From Fischerella thermalis PCC 7521 (GTDB taxonomy: Bacteria; Cyanobacteriota; Cyanobacteriia; Cyanobacteriales; Nostocaceae), in NCBI RefSeq assembly GCF_000317225.1, contig NZ_AJLL01000009.1:1-64000 (forward strand): a stretch of DNA of 64,000 bases. Reading direction: 5' to 3'. The notes beneath the pieces were generated by a model. It was not told the DNA's origin. It searched no databases and saw only the letters and a list, made by a program, of their open reading frames with translations. The position numbers and the translations under genes were made by a program. Below, one piece after another: positions 8,762 through 19,176 of this stretch. Position 1 is the first letter of the stretch; every line of letters starts with the position of its first letter.

Positions 8762-8800
8762 GGTAATAGGTAATGGGTTAATTACCAATTACCTATTACC
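8762..8800. repeat. GGTAATAGG/CCTATTACC hairpin, rplB-rpsS spacer
   Basis: GGTAATAGGTAATGGG (8762-8777) pairs with CCAATTACCTATTACC (8785-8800), followed by more AATTACC units up to the rpsS start. Same repeat family as at 10330, 11333 and 35036. Confidence 0.65.
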
Positions 8801-8827
8801 AATTACCAATTACCAATTACCAAAATT

Positions 8828-9103
8828 ATGGGTCGTTCTCTGAAAAAAGGTCCTTTCGTAGCAGATCACTTGCTCAGCAAAATTGAGAAGCTTAACGAAA
8901 GCAATAGAAAAGAAGTGATCAAAACCTGGTCACGAGCTTCCACAATTCTGCCGGAAATGGTTGGTCATACCATTGCTGTTCATAACGGACGGCAGCACGT
9001 ACCTGTTTTCATCAGTGACCAAATGGTGGGACATAAGCTGGGCGAATTTGCTCCCACACGCACTTTTAGAGGTCATGCCAAAGACAAAAAAGCAGGAAGG
9101 TAG
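8828..9103 (+). CDS. rpsS: 30S ribosomal protein S19
   Basis: Small-subunit head protein contacting the A-site tRNA region and S13. 91 residues starting [11 protein letters not shown], with the family core [20 protein letters not shown]. Between rplB and rplV as in most bacteria. Confidence 0.98.
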   Translation: MGRSLKKGPFVADHLLSKIEKLNESNRKEVIKTWSRASTILPEMVGHTIAVHNGRQHVPVFISDQMVGHKLGEFAPTRTFRGHAKDKKAGR

Positions 9104-9169
9104 AACGTAGTTAGTGGACAGTAACTACTAACCAATAACTACTAACCACTAACTAAAACGGAGAAAACT
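9104..9169. repeat. Low-complexity inverted-repeat spacer, rpsS-rplV
   Basis: GTTAGTGGACAGTAACTAC is followed by ACTAACCACTAAC; the flanks can pair. Ends with GGAG before rplV. Confidence 0.55.
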
Positions 9170-9532
9170 ATGGCTGTTGATACTACTAATGAAGTAAAAG
9201 CGATCGCCCGTTATATACGCATGTCCCCTTATAAAGTGCGTCGGGTACTCGATCAAATTCGTGGACGGTCTTATCGAGAAGCGCTGATCATTCTAGAATT
9301 TATGCCCTATCGGGCTTGTGAACCAGTATTGAAGGTTCTCAGAAGCGCTGCTGCCAATGCAGAACATAACGAAGGATTGGATCGGGCAGATTTAGTAATT
9401 ACTAAGGCCTATGCAGATCAAGGGCCAGTTCTGAAACGGTTTCAACCAAGGGCGCAAGGTCGAGCGTACCAGATTCGCAAACCAACGTGTCATATTACAG
9501 TCGCTGTTGCTCCTGGAGCCTCAGCTGAATAA
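9170..9532 (+). CDS. rplV: 50S ribosomal protein L22
   Basis: Large-subunit protein whose extended hairpin reaches the exit tunnel. 120 residues, with family motifs [19 protein letters not shown] and [21 protein letters not shown] at 9161-9164 supports the ATG at 9170. Confidence 0.98.
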   Translation: MAVDTTNEVKAIARYIRMSPYKVRRVLDQIRGRSYREALIILEFMPYRACEPVLKVLRSAAANAEHNEGLDRADLVITKAYADQGPVLKRFQPRAQGRAYQIRKPTCHITVAVAPGASAE

Positions 9533-9576
9533 CTACTTACACCCATAGCTGAAAGAAATTTTAGAGGAAAGCATTC

Positions 9577-10329
9577 GTGGGACAGAAAATACATCCAGTT
9601 GGTTTTCGTCTAGGAATTACCCAAGAGCATCAATCTCGTTGGTTTGCTGACCCTAGCCGTTATCCAGAACTCTTACAAGAAGACCACAAACTTCGTAACT
9701 TTATTGAGGAAAAACTGGGTAGATACGCTCAGAATAATGCAGGCATTTCGGAAGTACGGATTGAGCGTAAAGCCGATCAAATTGATCTGGAAGTACGCAC
9801 CGCACGCCCTGGTGTAGTTGTAGGTCGGGGTGGGCAAGGCATTGAATCATTGCGTACCGGACTTCAAGACCTGTTGGGCAGCAATCGTCAAATCCGCATC
9901 AACGTTGTGGAAGTACAACGTGTTGATGCTGATGCTTACCTAATTGCTGAATACATCGCTCAACAGCTAGAGCGCCGCGTTTCCTTCCGACGAGTTGTGC
10001 GTCAAGCCATTCAGCGCGCCCAACGTGCTGGCGTACAAGGGATCAAAGTCCAGGTTAGTGGTCGTCTCAATGGTGCGGAGATCGCTCGCACAGAATGGAC
10101 ACGTGAAGGTAGAGTACCTTTACATACCCTACGGGCTGACATTGACTACGCTTACTGCACAGCAAAAACCATCTACGGTATTCTTGGCATCAAAGTCTGG
10201 GTATTCAAAGGAGAAATTATTCCTGGACAAGAAGAAGCACCTGCCCCCCCAACAACACGGGAACGTGAACCGCGTCGTCGTCAACAACGCCGTCGTCAGC
10301 AATTTGAAGACCGCTCTAACGAGGGGTAA
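9577..10329 (+). CDS. rpsC: 30S ribosomal protein S3
   Basis: Small-subunit protein at the mRNA entry site with helicase-like activity. GTG start preceded by GAGGAAA. The N terminus [13 protein letters not shown] and the KH-domain loop [14 protein letters not shown] (about residue 80) are clear. At 250 residues it is slightly long because of an Arg/Gln-rich C-terminal tail, which is common in cyanobacteria. Confidence 0.98.
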   Translation: MGQKIHPVGFRLGITQEHQSRWFADPSRYPELLQEDHKLRNFIEEKLGRYAQNNAGISEVRIERKADQIDLEVRTARPGVVVGRGGQGIESLRTGLQDLLGSNRQIRINVVEVQRVDADAYLIAEYIAQQLERRVSFRRVVRQAIQRAQRAGVQGIKVQVSGRLNGAEIARTEWTREGRVPLHTLRADIDYAYCTAKTIYGILGIKVWVFKGEIIPGQEEAPAPPTTREREPRRRQQRRRQQFEDRSNEG

Positions 10330-10414
10330 TGGGTAATGGGTAATAGGTAATGGGAAAGAAAACCAGCAATTACCAATTAGCAATTACCAATTAGCAATTA
10401 CCAATTAGCAAACC
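10330..10414. repeat. GGGTAAT/ATTACC repeat spacer, rpsC-rplP
   Basis: Four GGTAATGG-type units are followed by CAATTACCAATTAGC-type units, giving a fold-back structure. No gene. Confidence 0.6.
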
Positions 10415-10840
10415 ATGTTAAGTCCAAGAAGAACGAAATTCCGCAAACAGCAGCGCGGACGCATGAAAGGTCTAGCCACTGCTGGTAGTTCCCTGAACTT
10501 TGGTGATTTTGCTCTCCAAGCTCAAGAACCAGCTTGGATCACCGCTCGACAAATAGAGGCATCCCGTCGAGCCATGACCCGTTACATCCGTCGGGGTGGT
10601 AAAATCTGGATTCGCATTTTCCCTGATAAGCCTGTAACAATGCGTCCCGCCGAAACCCGGATGGGTTCTGGTAAGGGTTCTCCCGAATATTGGGTAGCAG
10701 TAGTCAAGCCAGGACGAATTTTATTTGAAATTGCTGGTGTACCTGAAGCTACCGCCCGCGAAGCAATGCGCTTAGCAGCATACAAGCTACCAATTAAGAC
10801 TAAATTCATTTCACGCTCTGAAATAGAACCACAGGAGTAG
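10415..10840 (+). CDS. rplP: 50S ribosomal protein L16
   Basis: Large-subunit protein near the A-site tRNA and the 5S RNA. 141 residues starting [17 protein letters not shown], with the conserved [17 protein letters not shown] loop. Tight spacing (9 bases) to rpmC. Confidence 0.98.
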   Translation: MLSPRRTKFRKQQRGRMKGLATAGSSLNFGDFALQAQEPAWITARQIEASRRAMTRYIRRGGKIWIRIFPDKPVTMRPAETRMGSGKGSPEYWVAVVKPGRILFEIAGVPEATAREAMRLAAYKLPIKTKFISRSEIEPQE

Positions 10841-10849
10841 GAGTAAGTT

Positions 10850-11077
10850 ATGCCTCTTCCCAAGATTTCGGAAGCAAGAGAATTAAGTGACGAAAAGCTG
10901 GCTGAGGAAATTCTTGCCGTCAAAAAAGAGTTATTTCAATTGCGCTTGCAAAAAGCAACCAGACAGCTAGAAAAACCACACCTGTTTCGACATGCCCGAC
11001 ACCGCTTAGCCCAATTGCTAACGGTAGAGTCAGAACGCAAACGGGCTGCAAATCAAGCCGCAAAAGAACAAGAGTAG
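10850..11077 (+). CDS. rpmC: 50S ribosomal protein L29
   Basis: Small helical protein at the tunnel exit. 75 residues with the family signature [18 protein letters not shown]. Six bases separate it from rpsQ, so both are in one translational block with rplP. Confidence 0.96.
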   Translation: MPLPKISEARELSDEKLAEEILAVKKELFQLRLQKATRQLEKPHLFRHARHRLAQLLTVESERKRAANQAAKEQE

Positions 11078-11083
11078 GAGATT

Positions 11084-11332
11084 ATGGCAGTTAAAGAACG
11101 AGTTGGCTTGGTAGTGAGCGACAAAATGCAAAAAACAGTTGTAGTCGCTGTTGAAAACCGCGCTCCTCATCCCAAGTACGGCAAAATTGTGGTGAATACC
11201 CGGCGTTATAAGGCTCATGACGAAGAAAATCGCTGTAAGATAGGCGATCGCGTCCGTATTCAAGAAACCAGACCCCTGAGCAAAACCAAGCGCTGGCAAG
11301 TCACAGAAATTCTGACTACGAAAAATACTTAA
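11084..11332 (+). CDS. rpsQ: 30S ribosomal protein S17
   Basis: Primary 16S rRNA-binding protein, OB fold. 82 residues; motifs [18 protein letters not shown] and [17 protein letters not shown] are diagnostic. Confidence 0.97.
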   Translation: MAVKERVGLVVSDKMQKTVVVAVENRAPHPKYGKIVVNTRRYKAHDEENRCKIGDRVRIQETRPLSKTKRWQVTEILTTKNT

Positions 11333-11431
11333 TGGGTAATGGGTAATGGGTAATGGGTAATAGGTAAGACAACTAGTAATTACCAATTAGCAATTATCAA
11401 TTAGCAATTACCAACCACAAGGAGAGTTATT
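11333..11431. repeat. GGGTAAT/ATTACC repeat spacer, rpsQ-rplN
   Basis: Five GGTAATGG-type units followed by CAATTAGCAATTA-type units, complementary in part. AAGGAG before rplN is the ribosome-binding site. Confidence 0.6.
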
Positions 11432-11800
11432 GTGATCCAACCCCAGACTTACCTGAATGTTGCAGACAACAGCGGCGCTCGTAAACTCATGTGTATCCGT
11501 GTTTTAGGAGCAGGTAACTGTCGCTACGGTTTTGTGGGCGATAGAATTATTGCTGTTGTCAAAGATGCCCAGCCAAATATGGCTATCAAAAAATCAGATG
11601 TTGTAGAAGCAGTGATTGTTCGTACCCGCCACAATATTAAGCGGGATAGCGGTATGAGCATCCGTTTTGACGACAATGCCGCAGTCATCATTAATAAAGA
11701 CGGCAATCCTAAAGGCACTCGCGTCTTTGGCCCCGTTGCTCGAGAACTGCGTGATAAAAACTTTACCAAAATCGTTTCTTTGGCTCCGGAGGTGCTGTAA
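11432..11800 (+). CDS. rplN: 50S ribosomal protein L14
   Basis: Core large-subunit protein forming an intersubunit bridge; also contacted by the silencing factor RsfS, whose gene is at 45743. 122 residues, GTG start with AAGGAG upstream. Begins [17 protein letters not shown]. Its TAA overlaps the ATG of rplX by one base. Confidence 0.98.
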   Translation: MIQPQTYLNVADNSGARKLMCIRVLGAGNCRYGFVGDRIIAVVKDAQPNMAIKKSDVVEAVIVRTRHNIKRDSGMSIRFDDNAAVIINKDGNPKGTRVFGPVARELRDKNFTKIVSLAPEVL

Positions 11801-12150
11801 TGGCAAGCAAAAAACAAAAGCCAAAGTTCTACAAAATGCATGTCAAAGCTGGAGATACCGTCCAGGTAATTGCCGGTAAAGACAAAGGCAAAGTTGGCGA
11901 GATTATCAAAGCCCTGCCTCAAGAAAGCAAAGTCATTGTCAAAGGCGTCAATATCAAAACCAAGCACGTCAAGCCCCAAGCGGAAGGTGAATCCGGGCGC
12001 ATTGTCACCCAGGAATACCCAATTCACAGTTCCAACGTCATGCTTTACTCCACTAAGCAGAACGTCGCTAGTCGCATCTGCTACACCTTTACCGAAGAAG
12101 GTAAGAAGGTACGGATGCTCAAGAAAACAGGTGAGATTATCGATAAATAG
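11800..12150 (+). CDS. rplX: 50S ribosomal protein L24
   Basis: Assembly-initiator protein of the large subunit. 116 residues with a KOW motif at [18 protein letters not shown] (about residues 17-34). Start overlaps the stop of rplN (TAATG). Confidence 0.97.
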   Translation: MASKKQKPKFYKMHVKAGDTVQVIAGKDKGKVGEIIKALPQESKVIVKGVNIKTKHVKPQAEGESGRIVTQEYPIHSSNVMLYSTKQNVASRICYTFTEEGKKVRMLKKTGEIIDK

Positions 12151-12277
12151 TTATTGGTTGTCAGTTGGTAGTTAGTAGTTGATCGAAAAAAATTAACAAA
12201 CAACAACCAACAAGCAACAAACAACAAAATGCTATTTCCCTGACCAAGCCCAGGGACAACCAGGACAAAAACAAACT
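12151..12277. repeat. Low-complexity inverted-repeat spacer, rplX-rplE
   Basis: GTTATTGGTTGTCAGTTGG repeats are opposed to CAACAACCAACAAGC repeats, followed by a unique stretch CCCTGACCAAGCCCAGGGA near 12238. Confidence 0.55.
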
Positions 12278-12823
12278 ATGCCAACAAGACTTAAAAGTTT
12301 ATACCAAGAAACAATAGTCCCCAACCTCACCAAACAGTTTGGGTATACCAACGTTCATCAAGTACCAAAATTGGTGAAAGTAACTGTCAATCGAGGGTTG
12401 GGAGAAGCAGCACAAAACGCTAAAGCCCTAGAAGCATCTTTAAGTGAAATTGCCTTGATCACAGGGCAAAAGCCTGTAGTGACAAGAGCGAAAAAAGCGA
12501 TCGCAGGTTTTAAAATTCGTCAAGGTATGCCTGTAGGGATCATGGTTACCTTGAGAGGCGAACGCATGTATTCCTTTCTCGACAGATTAATCAACCTGGC
12601 TCTACCCAGAATTCGCGACTTTCGTGGTGTTAGTCCTAAAAGCTTTGATGGTCGTGGTAACTATACCCTTGGCGTTAGAGAACAGTTGATTTTTCCAGAG
12701 GTTGAGTACGACAGCATTGACCAAATCCGAGGGATGGATATCTCCATCATCACCACAGCTAAGAGTGATGAAGAAGGTCGTGCCTTACTAAAAGAAATGG
12801 GAATGCCCTTTCGGGAACAATAA
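12278..12823 (+). CDS. rplE: 50S ribosomal protein L5
   Basis: Large-subunit protein binding 5S rRNA. 181 residues with the family stretches [15 protein letters not shown] and [17 protein letters not shown]. The next gene is rpsH: rpsN (S14), which sits here in many bacteria, is not present. Confidence 0.98.
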   Translation: MPTRLKSLYQETIVPNLTKQFGYTNVHQVPKLVKVTVNRGLGEAAQNAKALEASLSEIALITGQKPVVTRAKKAIAGFKIRQGMPVGIMVTLRGERMYSFLDRLINLALPRIRDFRGVSPKSFDGRGNYTLGVREQLIFPEVEYDSIDQIRGMDISIITTAKSDEEGRALLKEMGMPFREQ

Positions 12824-12844
12824 GTTCAATTAAACGAGGAGACG

Positions 12845-13246
12845 ATGGCGACTAACGACACAATTGCTGACATGTTGACGCGCATCCGCAATGCCAATCT
12901 GGCGCGGCATCAAACTACACAAGTGCCATCCACAAAAATGACCCGTAATATCGCTAAAGTGCTTCGAGAAGAAGGATACATTGGTGATTACGAAGATGTT
13001 GGAGAAGGAAGTAAGCGAAACTTAGTAATTTCACTGAAATACAAGGGTAAAAATCGCCAACCTATCATCACCACTCTCAAACGGGTAAGTAAACCAGGTT
13101 TACGCGTTTATTCCAATAAAAAAGAATTACCACGGGTATTAGGTGGCATAGGCATCGCCATTATTTCTACATCTAGTGGCATCATGACCGACAGAGAAGC
13201 ACGGCGTCAGAACTTGGGTGGTGAAGTACTTTGCTACGTTTGGTAG
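12845..13246 (+). CDS. rpsH: 30S ribosomal protein S8
   Basis: Primary 16S rRNA-binding protein. 133 residues, starting [18 protein letters not shown] and ending with the conserved block [19 protein letters not shown]. In E. coli S8 represses the spc operon; no matching leader was sought in detail here. Confidence 0.98.
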   Translation: MATNDTIADMLTRIRNANLARHQTTQVPSTKMTRNIAKVLREEGYIGDYEDVGEGSKRNLVISLKYKGKNRQPIITTLKRVSKPGLRVYSNKKELPRVLGGIGIAIISTSSGIMTDREARRQNLGGEVLCYVW

Positions 13247-13395
13247 TCATTGGTTAGTGGTTAGTAGTTAATAGTTAGTAGTAATAACCAACCCTCCGGG
13301 TTCGCAGTCGCTCATGGGGGGAACCCCCTGTTCAGCGCGCTGACTCACAACTAACAACCAACAAACAACAAACAACTAACAACAAAGATAAAGTT
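13247..13395. repeat. Repeat spacer with a palindromic element, rpsH-rplF
   Basis: GGTTAGTAGTTAATAG repeats, then a compact element at 13304-13346 (AGTCGCTC, hairpin GGGGG/CCCCC, CGCGCTGACTC), then CAACTAACAACCAAC repeats complementary to the first set. The compact element has a relative in inverse orientation at 36610-36652. Confidence 0.65.
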
Positions 13396-13944
13396 ATGTC
13401 TCGAATTGGTAAACGCCCAATTACAGTTCCCGCAAAAGTCCAAGTAAATTTTGATAACGCCAAGGTGACTGTCAAAGGTCCAAAAGGTGAGCTTTCGCGC
13501 GAACTTCCCGCCAATGTGATTTTGTCCCAAGATGGGGAAACACTCACGGTTAGTCGCCGAGATGAGTCACGTACTTCTAGGCAGTTACACGGCTTATTCC
13601 GTACCTTGGTTGCCAACATGGTTGAAGGAGTTTCCAAAGGATTTGAACGGCGTTTGGAAATTCAAGGGGTTGGCTATCGGGCGCAAGTCCAAGGTCGTAA
13701 CCTAGTACTGAATATGGGCTACAGTCATCAGGTACAGATAGCCCCACCAGAGGGAATTCAGTTTGCAGTTGAAAATAATACTAACGTAATTGTCAGCGGT
13801 TACGACAAAGAATTAGTCGGGAACACAGCAGCAAAAATTCGTGCTGTCCGTCCACCCGAACCTTACAAAGGAAAAGGTATTCGCTACGCTGGCGAAGCAG
13901 TTAGACGTAAAGCTGGTAAGACTGGTAAGAGTGGTAAGAAGTAA
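13396..13944 (+). CDS. rplF: 50S ribosomal protein L6
   Basis: Large-subunit protein near the factor-binding site. 182 residues starting [15 protein letters not shown], with the C-terminal block [18 protein letters not shown]. Two bases separate it from rplR. Confidence 0.98.
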   Translation: MSRIGKRPITVPAKVQVNFDNAKVTVKGPKGELSRELPANVILSQDGETLTVSRRDESRTSRQLHGLFRTLVANMVEGVSKGFERRLEIQGVGYRAQVQGRNLVLNMGYSHQVQIAPPEGIQFAVENNTNVIVSGYDKELVGNTAAKIRAVRPPEPYKGKGIRYAGEAVRRKAGKTGKSGKK

Positions 13945-13946
13945 AT

Positions 13947-14309
13947 ATGAAACTTACTCGTAGAGAATCAAAACAGCGTCGTCATCGGCGCATTCGTGGG
14001 AAAGTAAGCGGTTCTCCAGAACGTCCACGGTTAGCAATATTTCGCTCCCACCAACACATCTATGCTCAGGTGATTGATGATACTCAACATCACACCATAG
14101 TGGCAGCTTCCACTGTAGAACCAGAACTCAAATCCAAGCTCACCTTTGGAGGCAATATTCAAGCCTCTACTGAAGTTGGCAAACTAATTGCAACGCGAGC
14201 CTTAGAAAAAGGCATAACCAAAGTCGTGTTTGATCGCGGTGGTAATCTTTATCACGGTCGCGTCAAAGCACTAGCTGATGCAGCACGTGAAGCTGGGTTA
14301 GATTTCTAA
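13947..14309 (+). CDS. rplR: 50S ribosomal protein L18
   Basis: 5S rRNA-binding protein. 120 residues with [20 protein letters not shown] and the C-terminal [20 protein letters not shown]. Follows rplF directly. Confidence 0.98.
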   Translation: MKLTRRESKQRRHRRIRGKVSGSPERPRLAIFRSHQHIYAQVIDDTQHHTIVAASTVEPELKSKLTFGGNIQASTEVGKLIATRALEKGITKVVFDRGGNLYHGRVKALADAAREAGLDF

Positions 14310-14456
<147 letters not shown>

Positions 14457-14981
14457 ATGGCAACAAATCGTCGTAAAACTAACCGCGTTAAAAAAGAAGA
14501 AACTAACTGGCAAGAGCGGGTCATTCAGATCCGACGTGTCAGTAAGGTAGTCAAAGGTGGTAAAAAACTCAGCTTCCGCGCGATCGTAGTTGTTGGCAAT
14601 GAACGTGGTCAAGTTGGTGTAGGAGTAGGTAAAGCCTCAGATGTAATTGGTGCGGTGAAAAAAGGTGTAGCCGATGGTAAAAAACATCTGATTGAGATTC
14701 CTATTACAAAATCCAACTCTATACCTCATCCCATTGATGGTACTGGCGGTGGTGCAAAAGTAATTATGCGACCAGCAGCTCCTGGTACCGGTGTAATTGC
14801 TGGTGGTGCGGTTCGTACCGTACTAGAGTTGGCAGGTGTGCGTAATGTTTTAGCTAAGCAACTTGGTTCCAACAATCCGCTAAATAATGCCAGAGCTGCG
14901 ATCAATGCCCTCACTACCTTACGTACCTTCTCTGAGGTAGCCGAGGATAGGGGTATTACTGTGGAGAATCTTTACATCTAA
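14457..14981 (+). CDS. rpsE: 30S ribosomal protein S5
   Basis: Small-subunit protein important for decoding accuracy. 174 residues; double-stranded-RNA-binding-like domain with [20 protein letters not shown], then [20 protein letters not shown]. The next gene is rplO, with no rpmD (L30) between them. Confidence 0.98.
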   Translation: MATNRRKTNRVKKEETNWQERVIQIRRVSKVVKGGKKLSFRAIVVVGNERGQVGVGVGKASDVIGAVKKGVADGKKHLIEIPITKSNSIPHPIDGTGGGAKVIMRPAAPGTGVIAGGAVRTVLELAGVRNVLAKQLGSNNPLNNARAAINALTTLRTFSEVAEDRGITVENLYI

Positions 14982-15044
14982 AAAGTCATTTGTCCTTAGC
15001 AAATGACAAATGACAAAAAACAACTTTTGCTTAGTTTATTGCTT

Positions 15045-15488
15045 ATGAGACTCAACGATGTTCGCCCCCAAAAAGGATCTAAAAAACGCGGTCGGCGTTT
15101 AGGTAGAGGTGTCTCTGCTGGTCAAGGCGCAAGTGCTGGTAAAGGTATGCGGGGTCAAAAAGCTCGCTCTGGTGGCAGTACCAGACCCGGTTTTGAAGGT
15201 GGTCAACAGCCATTGTACCGTCGTATACCCAAGCTGAAAGGCTTTCCTTTAGTTAACCGTAAAAATTACACTACGATTAATGTAGAGAAGCTAGCCTCAC
15301 TTCCAGCTAACACAGAAGTTACTTTGACTTCTTTACAAGAAGCAGGTATTCTGACTGCTGCCAAGGGGCCATTGAAAATTTTGGGAGATGGGGAATTAAA
15401 TGTTCCGCTCAAAGTGAAGGCCGCAGCTTTTACAGGTACAGCTCGTAGCAAAATTGAGGCAGCAGGCGGAAGTTGTGAAGTTGTGTGA
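15045..15488 (+). CDS. rplO: 50S ribosomal protein L15
   Basis: Large-subunit assembly protein. I start at the ATG at 15045 ([18 protein letters not shown]), which gives the expected N terminus and 147 residues. An upstream in-frame ATG at 15003 would add a stretch encoded by a GACAAATGACAAA repeat. Glycine-rich block [19 protein letters not shown] is typical. Confidence 0.96.
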   Translation: MRLNDVRPQKGSKKRGRRLGRGVSAGQGASAGKGMRGQKARSGGSTRPGFEGGQQPLYRRIPKLKGFPLVNRKNYTTINVEKLASLPANTEVTLTSLQEAGILTAAKGPLKILGDGELNVPLKVKAAAFTGTARSKIEAAGGSCEVV

Positions 15489-15643
15489 AGGTTGTAGACG
15501 CCCTATAGGGCGGCTTTCCACAGGGTAGGATGAAGAATGAAGGATAAAAGATGAAAAACTTAATACTTCAAATTTCGTGCTTCACACTTCCACATTCTTC
15601 ACACTTCTGACTTCATACTTCATACTTCATAAGGTAGCCCTCT
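15489..15643. repeat. Repeat spacer, rplO-secY
   Basis: The palindrome CGCCCTATAGGGCG (about 15500-15513) is followed by GAAGAATGAAGGAT and then several CTTCATACTTC-type units, complementary to each other. Related CTTCATACTTC units occur before truA at about 20950. Confidence 0.55.
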
Positions 15644-16966
15644 ATGATCAGTCGAGATAAACCCCCAACCGCTCAAGAAACTTTTATGCAGATGGCGCAA
15701 GCCGCCGGATTAAGAGGTCGGCTGCTTGTTACTGTCGGTATTCTCATTTTGATTCGTCTAGGTATACATATACCTATACCAGGAATTGATCGACAGGCAT
15801 TTGCCGCAGCAATTAATAGTAATAATCAGGTATTCAGCTTTTTGGATATATTCTCCGGAGGCGGTCTTTCTGCATTGGGAGTCTTTGCCTTAGGTATTCT
15901 GCCTTATATCAATGCTTCGATTATCATCCAATTGCTCACTGCTGCGATTCCATATTTAGAAAATTTACAAAAAAACGAAGGGGAAGCAGGAAGGCGGAGG
16001 ATTTCGCAAATTACCCGCTATGTATCTTTAGGTTGGGCAATTTTACAAAGTGTTTTCTTGGCCGCATTTTGGTTAAGACCTTTTGCCTTGAATTTTGGTC
16101 CCGTTTTCGTTATTGAGACAGCTGTTGCTCTTGTAGCTGGTTCGATGTTTGTAATGTGGGCATCAGAAGTAATTACAGAGCGCGGCGTTGGTAACGGAGC
16201 ATCTTTGTTAATTTTTGTCAACATTGTGGCAACGCTACCTAAATCCCTGAGCGATACCATTGCTTATATCCAAGGTAGTGGTCAAGAGATAGTTCGAGAA
16301 AGAGTTGGTCCAGTAATTGTATTGGTTCTAGTGTTTCTATTCACAATTGTTGGTATCGTCTTTGTTCAGGAAGCAATTCGCCGTATTCCAATTATTTCCG
16401 CTCGTCGCCAAGTCGGTCGGCGCATTTTTGCTGAGCAGCGTAGCTATCTCCCCTTACGTCTTAACCAAGGTGGAGTTATGCCAATCATTTTTGCAGCTGC
16501 AATCCTCAGTTTGCCACTGTTTATAGCTAATTTCACCAAAAATCCAGAACTAGCAAATATCATCAACACCTATCTCAGTCCTGGTGGATCTCAGTCTTGG
16601 GTCTATGCCCTTGTTTACCTAGTTTCAATTATCTTTTTTAGCTACTTCTATTCATCTTTGATAGTAAACCCAGTTGATGTGGCCCAGAACCTGAAGAAAA
16701 TGGGTTCTAGTATTCCTGGAATACGTCCTGGTAAAGCCACTAGTGAGTATATAGAGCGCATTTTGAATCGACTAACTTTTTTGGGTGCTATCTTTTTGGG
16801 CTTAATTGCGATCATCCCCACCGCTGTAGAAACTGCTTTAGGAGTACCAACTTTTAGAGGTTTGGGTGCTACCTCTTTGCTGATTCTAGTAGGTGTGGCG
16901 ATTGAAACAGCTAAACAAGTCCAAACTTATGTGATCTCTCAGCGCTATGAAGGAATGGTGAAGTAA
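15644..16966 (+). CDS. secY: Protein translocase subunit SecY
   Basis: Central pore of the Sec translocon in the plasma and thylakoid membranes. 440 residues with ten hydrophobic segments; family motifs [21 protein letters not shown] near segment 2 and [15 protein letters not shown] in the middle are present. Two bases before adk, so probably co-translated. Confidence 0.98.
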   Translation: MISRDKPPTAQETFMQMAQAAGLRGRLLVTVGILILIRLGIHIPIPGIDRQAFAAAINSNNQVFSFLDIFSGGGLSALGVFALGILPYINASIIIQLLTAAIPYLENLQKNEGEAGRRRISQITRYVSLGWAILQSVFLAAFWLRPFALNFGPVFVIETAVALVAGSMFVMWASEVITERGVGNGASLLIFVNIVATLPKSLSDTIAYIQGSGQEIVRERVGPVIVLVLVFLFTIVGIVFVQEAIRRIPIISARRQVGRRIFAEQRSYLPLRLNQGGVMPIIFAAAILSLPLFIANFTKNPELANIINTYLSPGGSQSWVYALVYLVSIIFFSYFYSSLIVNPVDVAQNLKKMGSSIPGIRPGKATSEYIERILNRLTFLGAIFLGLIAIIPTAVETALGVPTFRGLGATSLLILVGVAIETAKQVQTYVISQRYEGMVK

Positions 16967-16968
16967 TA

Positions 16969-17523
16969 GTGACACGATTAATCTTCTTGGGACCGCCGGG
17001 TGCTGGTAAAGGAACTCAAGCTAAAGCATTGGCCCATGACTGTGATATACCCCATATTTCCACGGGTGACATCTTACGGCAAGCATTGAAAGAGCAAACT
17101 CCTTTGGGTATAAAAGCTCAGAGTTATATGGATAGGGGTGAGCTAGTTCCCGACCAGCTTGTACAGGAAATGGTGGAAGAACGCCTCTGTAAACCGGATA
17201 CCAAGTCAGGTTGGATTTTGGATGGCTTTCCTCGGACTGTAAAACAAGCAGCTTTTCTGGGAGAATTACTGCAAAAACTTGAACAGCAAGGGGAAAGAGT
17301 AGTCAATTTAGATGTGCCAGATGATGTGGTTGTTGATCGTCTGCTACAACGAGGGCGTGCTGATGATACAGAAGAGGTAATTCGCCGTCGCTTGGAAGTA
17401 TACCGCTCTGAAACTGCTCCCTTGATTGACTACTATGGCGATCGCCACCAATTGATCACTATCAACGGCAATCAGTCCCTAGAAGAAGTCACCGCCGAAC
17501 TGAAAAAGGCTATAGCCTCCTGA
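16969..17523 (+). CDS. adk: Adenylate kinase
   Basis: Converts ATP and AMP to two ADP. 184 residues, the short form without the zinc/LID insertion. P-loop [11 protein letters not shown] at residues 7-17, AMP-binding DGFPRT, and short LID RGRADD. GTG start two bases after secY. Confidence 0.97.
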   Translation: MTRLIFLGPPGAGKGTQAKALAHDCDIPHISTGDILRQALKEQTPLGIKAQSYMDRGELVPDQLVQEMVEERLCKPDTKSGWILDGFPRTVKQAAFLGELLQKLEQQGERVVNLDVPDDVVVDRLLQRGRADDTEEVIRRRLEVYRSETAPLIDYYGDRHQLITINGNQSLEEVTAELKKAIAS

Positions 17524-17680
17524 ATCAACAAACCAAAAAAGGGGTTGGGTATTGGGTATTGAGGAGTGTGTAGACCCACCTTCTTCGGCTTCCCGTAAGG
17601 GTGGAGTGTGGGGAGTAGTAGACAAACAACAACTAACCACCAACCAGCAACCACTAACAATTACCCATTACCTAAGCAGA
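17524..17680. repeat. Mixed repeat block, adk-infA
   Basis: GGGTATTGGGTATTG and GGAGTGTGGGGAG units, a CTTCGGCTTCCCGTAAGGG motif, then CAACTAACCACCAACC and ATTACCCATTACC units. From 17680 to 17790 the sequence is unique and AT-rich and may hold the infA promoter. Confidence 0.5.
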
Positions 17681-17804
17681 TACATGTAAAACTTGGATAA
17701 GATATATTAATAAAATGTTGATATTTTTCTAAAAATATGTTCATTTCCAGACTATGAAATGGCTGTAAATGAATAAAGAAGTGTTGAATTGAGGGAAAAA
17801 TAAA

Positions 17805-18029
17805 TTGTCTAAGCAAGATTTGATTGAAATGGAAGGTACAGTTACTGAGTCATTGCCCAATGCTATGTTTCGCGTTGATTTAGACAATGGCTTCAACGTC
17901 TTAGCTCATATCTCTGGCAAGATTCGCCGTAACTATATCAAAATTTTACCTGGCGATCGCGTCAAGGTGGAGCTAACTCCCTACGACTTGACCAAAGGTA
18001 GAATTACTTATCGATTACGGAAGAAATAG
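17805..18029 (+). CDS. infA: Translation initiation factor IF-1
   Basis: Small OB-fold factor that blocks the A site during initiation. 74 residues, [20 protein letters not shown] at the start. The start codon is TTG, with GAGGG at 17790-17794. Rare starts on infA are seen elsewhere in cyanobacteria to my knowledge. Confidence 0.96.
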
Positions 18030-18089
18030 CTCTATGTAAGTTAATATACCACACGTTCAAAACAATAAGTTTTCTTCCTGTAATTTAAC

Positions 18090-18117
18090 TGAACATTTAT
18101 CAAAAAAATGCTATAAT
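18090..18117 (+). promoter_or_regulatory. Candidate promoter before rpmJ
   Basis: TGAACA (18090-18095), 16-base gap, perfect TATAAT (18112-18117), about 27 bases before the rpmJ ATG. It could drive the distal genes rpmJ-rpsM-rpsK-rpoA independently. Confidence 0.5.
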
Positions 18118-18143
18118 TTAATATTTGGAGTCAATTAGCAAGC

Positions 18144-18257
18144 ATGAAAGTCAGAGCCTCAGTCAAAAAAATGTGTGAAAAGTGTAACGTGATCCGCCGT
18201 CGGGGTCGCGTTATGGTGATCTGTTCCAATCCGAAGCATAAACAGCGCCAAGGTTAA
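18144..18257 (+). CDS. rpmJ: 50S ribosomal protein L36
   Basis: 37-residue protein, [20 protein letters not shown] and ending KHKQRQG. It keeps the zinc ligands: CxxC near residue 11, a later Cys and His. GGAG lies at about 18127-18130. Located between infA and rpsM as usual. Confidence 0.95.
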   Translation: MKVRASVKKMCEKCNVIRRRGRVMVICSNPKHKQRQG

Positions 18258-18345
18258 AGGGAATTAAGGTACAACTTTTAAGACTTGGTACCATCGTTAA
18301 ACACTAACTTACATCACTAGCAAGCAAATTAGGGAGACAATTGTT

Positions 18346-18726
18346 GTGGCACGTATTGCCGGAGTAGACCTACCACGCGATAAGCGTGTTGAAATCGGTC
18401 TAACTTATATTTATGGAATTGGTCTATCGCGATCGCAGGAGATTTTAAAGGCTACGGGTGTAAATCCTGATACTCGTGTCAAGGATCTCAGTGATGCTGA
18501 TGTAGCAGCTCTACGGGGAGAAGTAGAAGAAAACTATCAAGTCGAAGGTGACTTGAGGCGCTGGGAAGCGATGAACATCAAGCGCCTAATTGATATTGGT
18601 ACATACAGAGGGCGTCGTCATCGCATGGGCTTACCAGTGAGAGGACAGAGAACTCGCACCAATGCCCGCACCCGACGGGGAAGACGACAAACAGTCGCTG
18701 GTAAGAAGAAAGCACCAGGGAAATAA
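18346..18726 (+). CDS. rpsM: 30S ribosomal protein S13
   Basis: Small-subunit head protein contacting P-site tRNA. 126 residues; GTG start with GGGAG upstream. [20 protein letters not shown] and the C-terminal [18 protein letters not shown] are typical. Confidence 0.98.
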   Translation: MARIAGVDLPRDKRVEIGLTYIYGIGLSRSQEILKATGVNPDTRVKDLSDADVAALRGEVEENYQVEGDLRRWEAMNIKRLIDIGTYRGRRHRMGLPVRGQRTRTNARTRRGRRQTVAGKKKAPGK

Positions 18727-18780
18727 ATTTTTGGCAACGCTTGCTGTTAGCAAGTTTTACATTCATCGAATCACAACCAT

Positions 18781-19176
18781 ATGGCGCGACAACCAAGCAA
18801 AAAGACCGGGAGCAAAAAACAGAAACGCAACGTACCAAATGGTGTTGCTTACATCCAATCTACTTTCAACAATAGCATTGTCACCATTACCGATCAAAAC
18901 GGAGATGTGATCTCTTGGGCAAGTGCTGGTTCTAGCGGTTTTAAAGGAGCAAAAAAAGGAACTCCCTTTGCAGCTCAGACCGCAGCTGAAAGTGCAGCAC
19001 GCCGAGCGATCGATCAGGGGATGCGCCAAATTGAGGTAATGGTGAGTGGGCCAGGAGCAGGTCGGGAAACAGCCATCCGGGCGCTGCAAGGAGCAGGACT
19101 CGAAATAACGCTCATTCGAGATATTACCCCAATTCCTCACAACGGCTGCCGCCCTCCCAAACGCCGTCGAGTCTAA
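18781..19176 (+). CDS. rpsK: 30S ribosomal protein S11
   Basis: Platform protein near the mRNA exit. 131 residues; family blocks [18 protein letters not shown] and the C-terminal [19 protein letters not shown]. No rpsD follows; the next gene is rpoA. Confidence 0.98.
   Translation: MARQPSKKTGSKKQKRNVPNGVAYIQSTFNNSIVTITDQNGDVISWASAGSSGFKGAKKGTPFAAQTAAESAARRAIDQGMRQIEVMVSGPGAGRETAIRALQGAGLEITLIRDITPIPHNGCRPPKRRRV

Noticed and set aside
10129-10383. Minus-strand ORF opposite the end of rpsC
   Set aside because: Shadow of rpsC plus translated repeat sequence.
15003-15044. Longer L15 starting at 15003
   Set aside because: The extension is translated from a GACAAATGACAAA repeat; the family N terminus begins at 15045.
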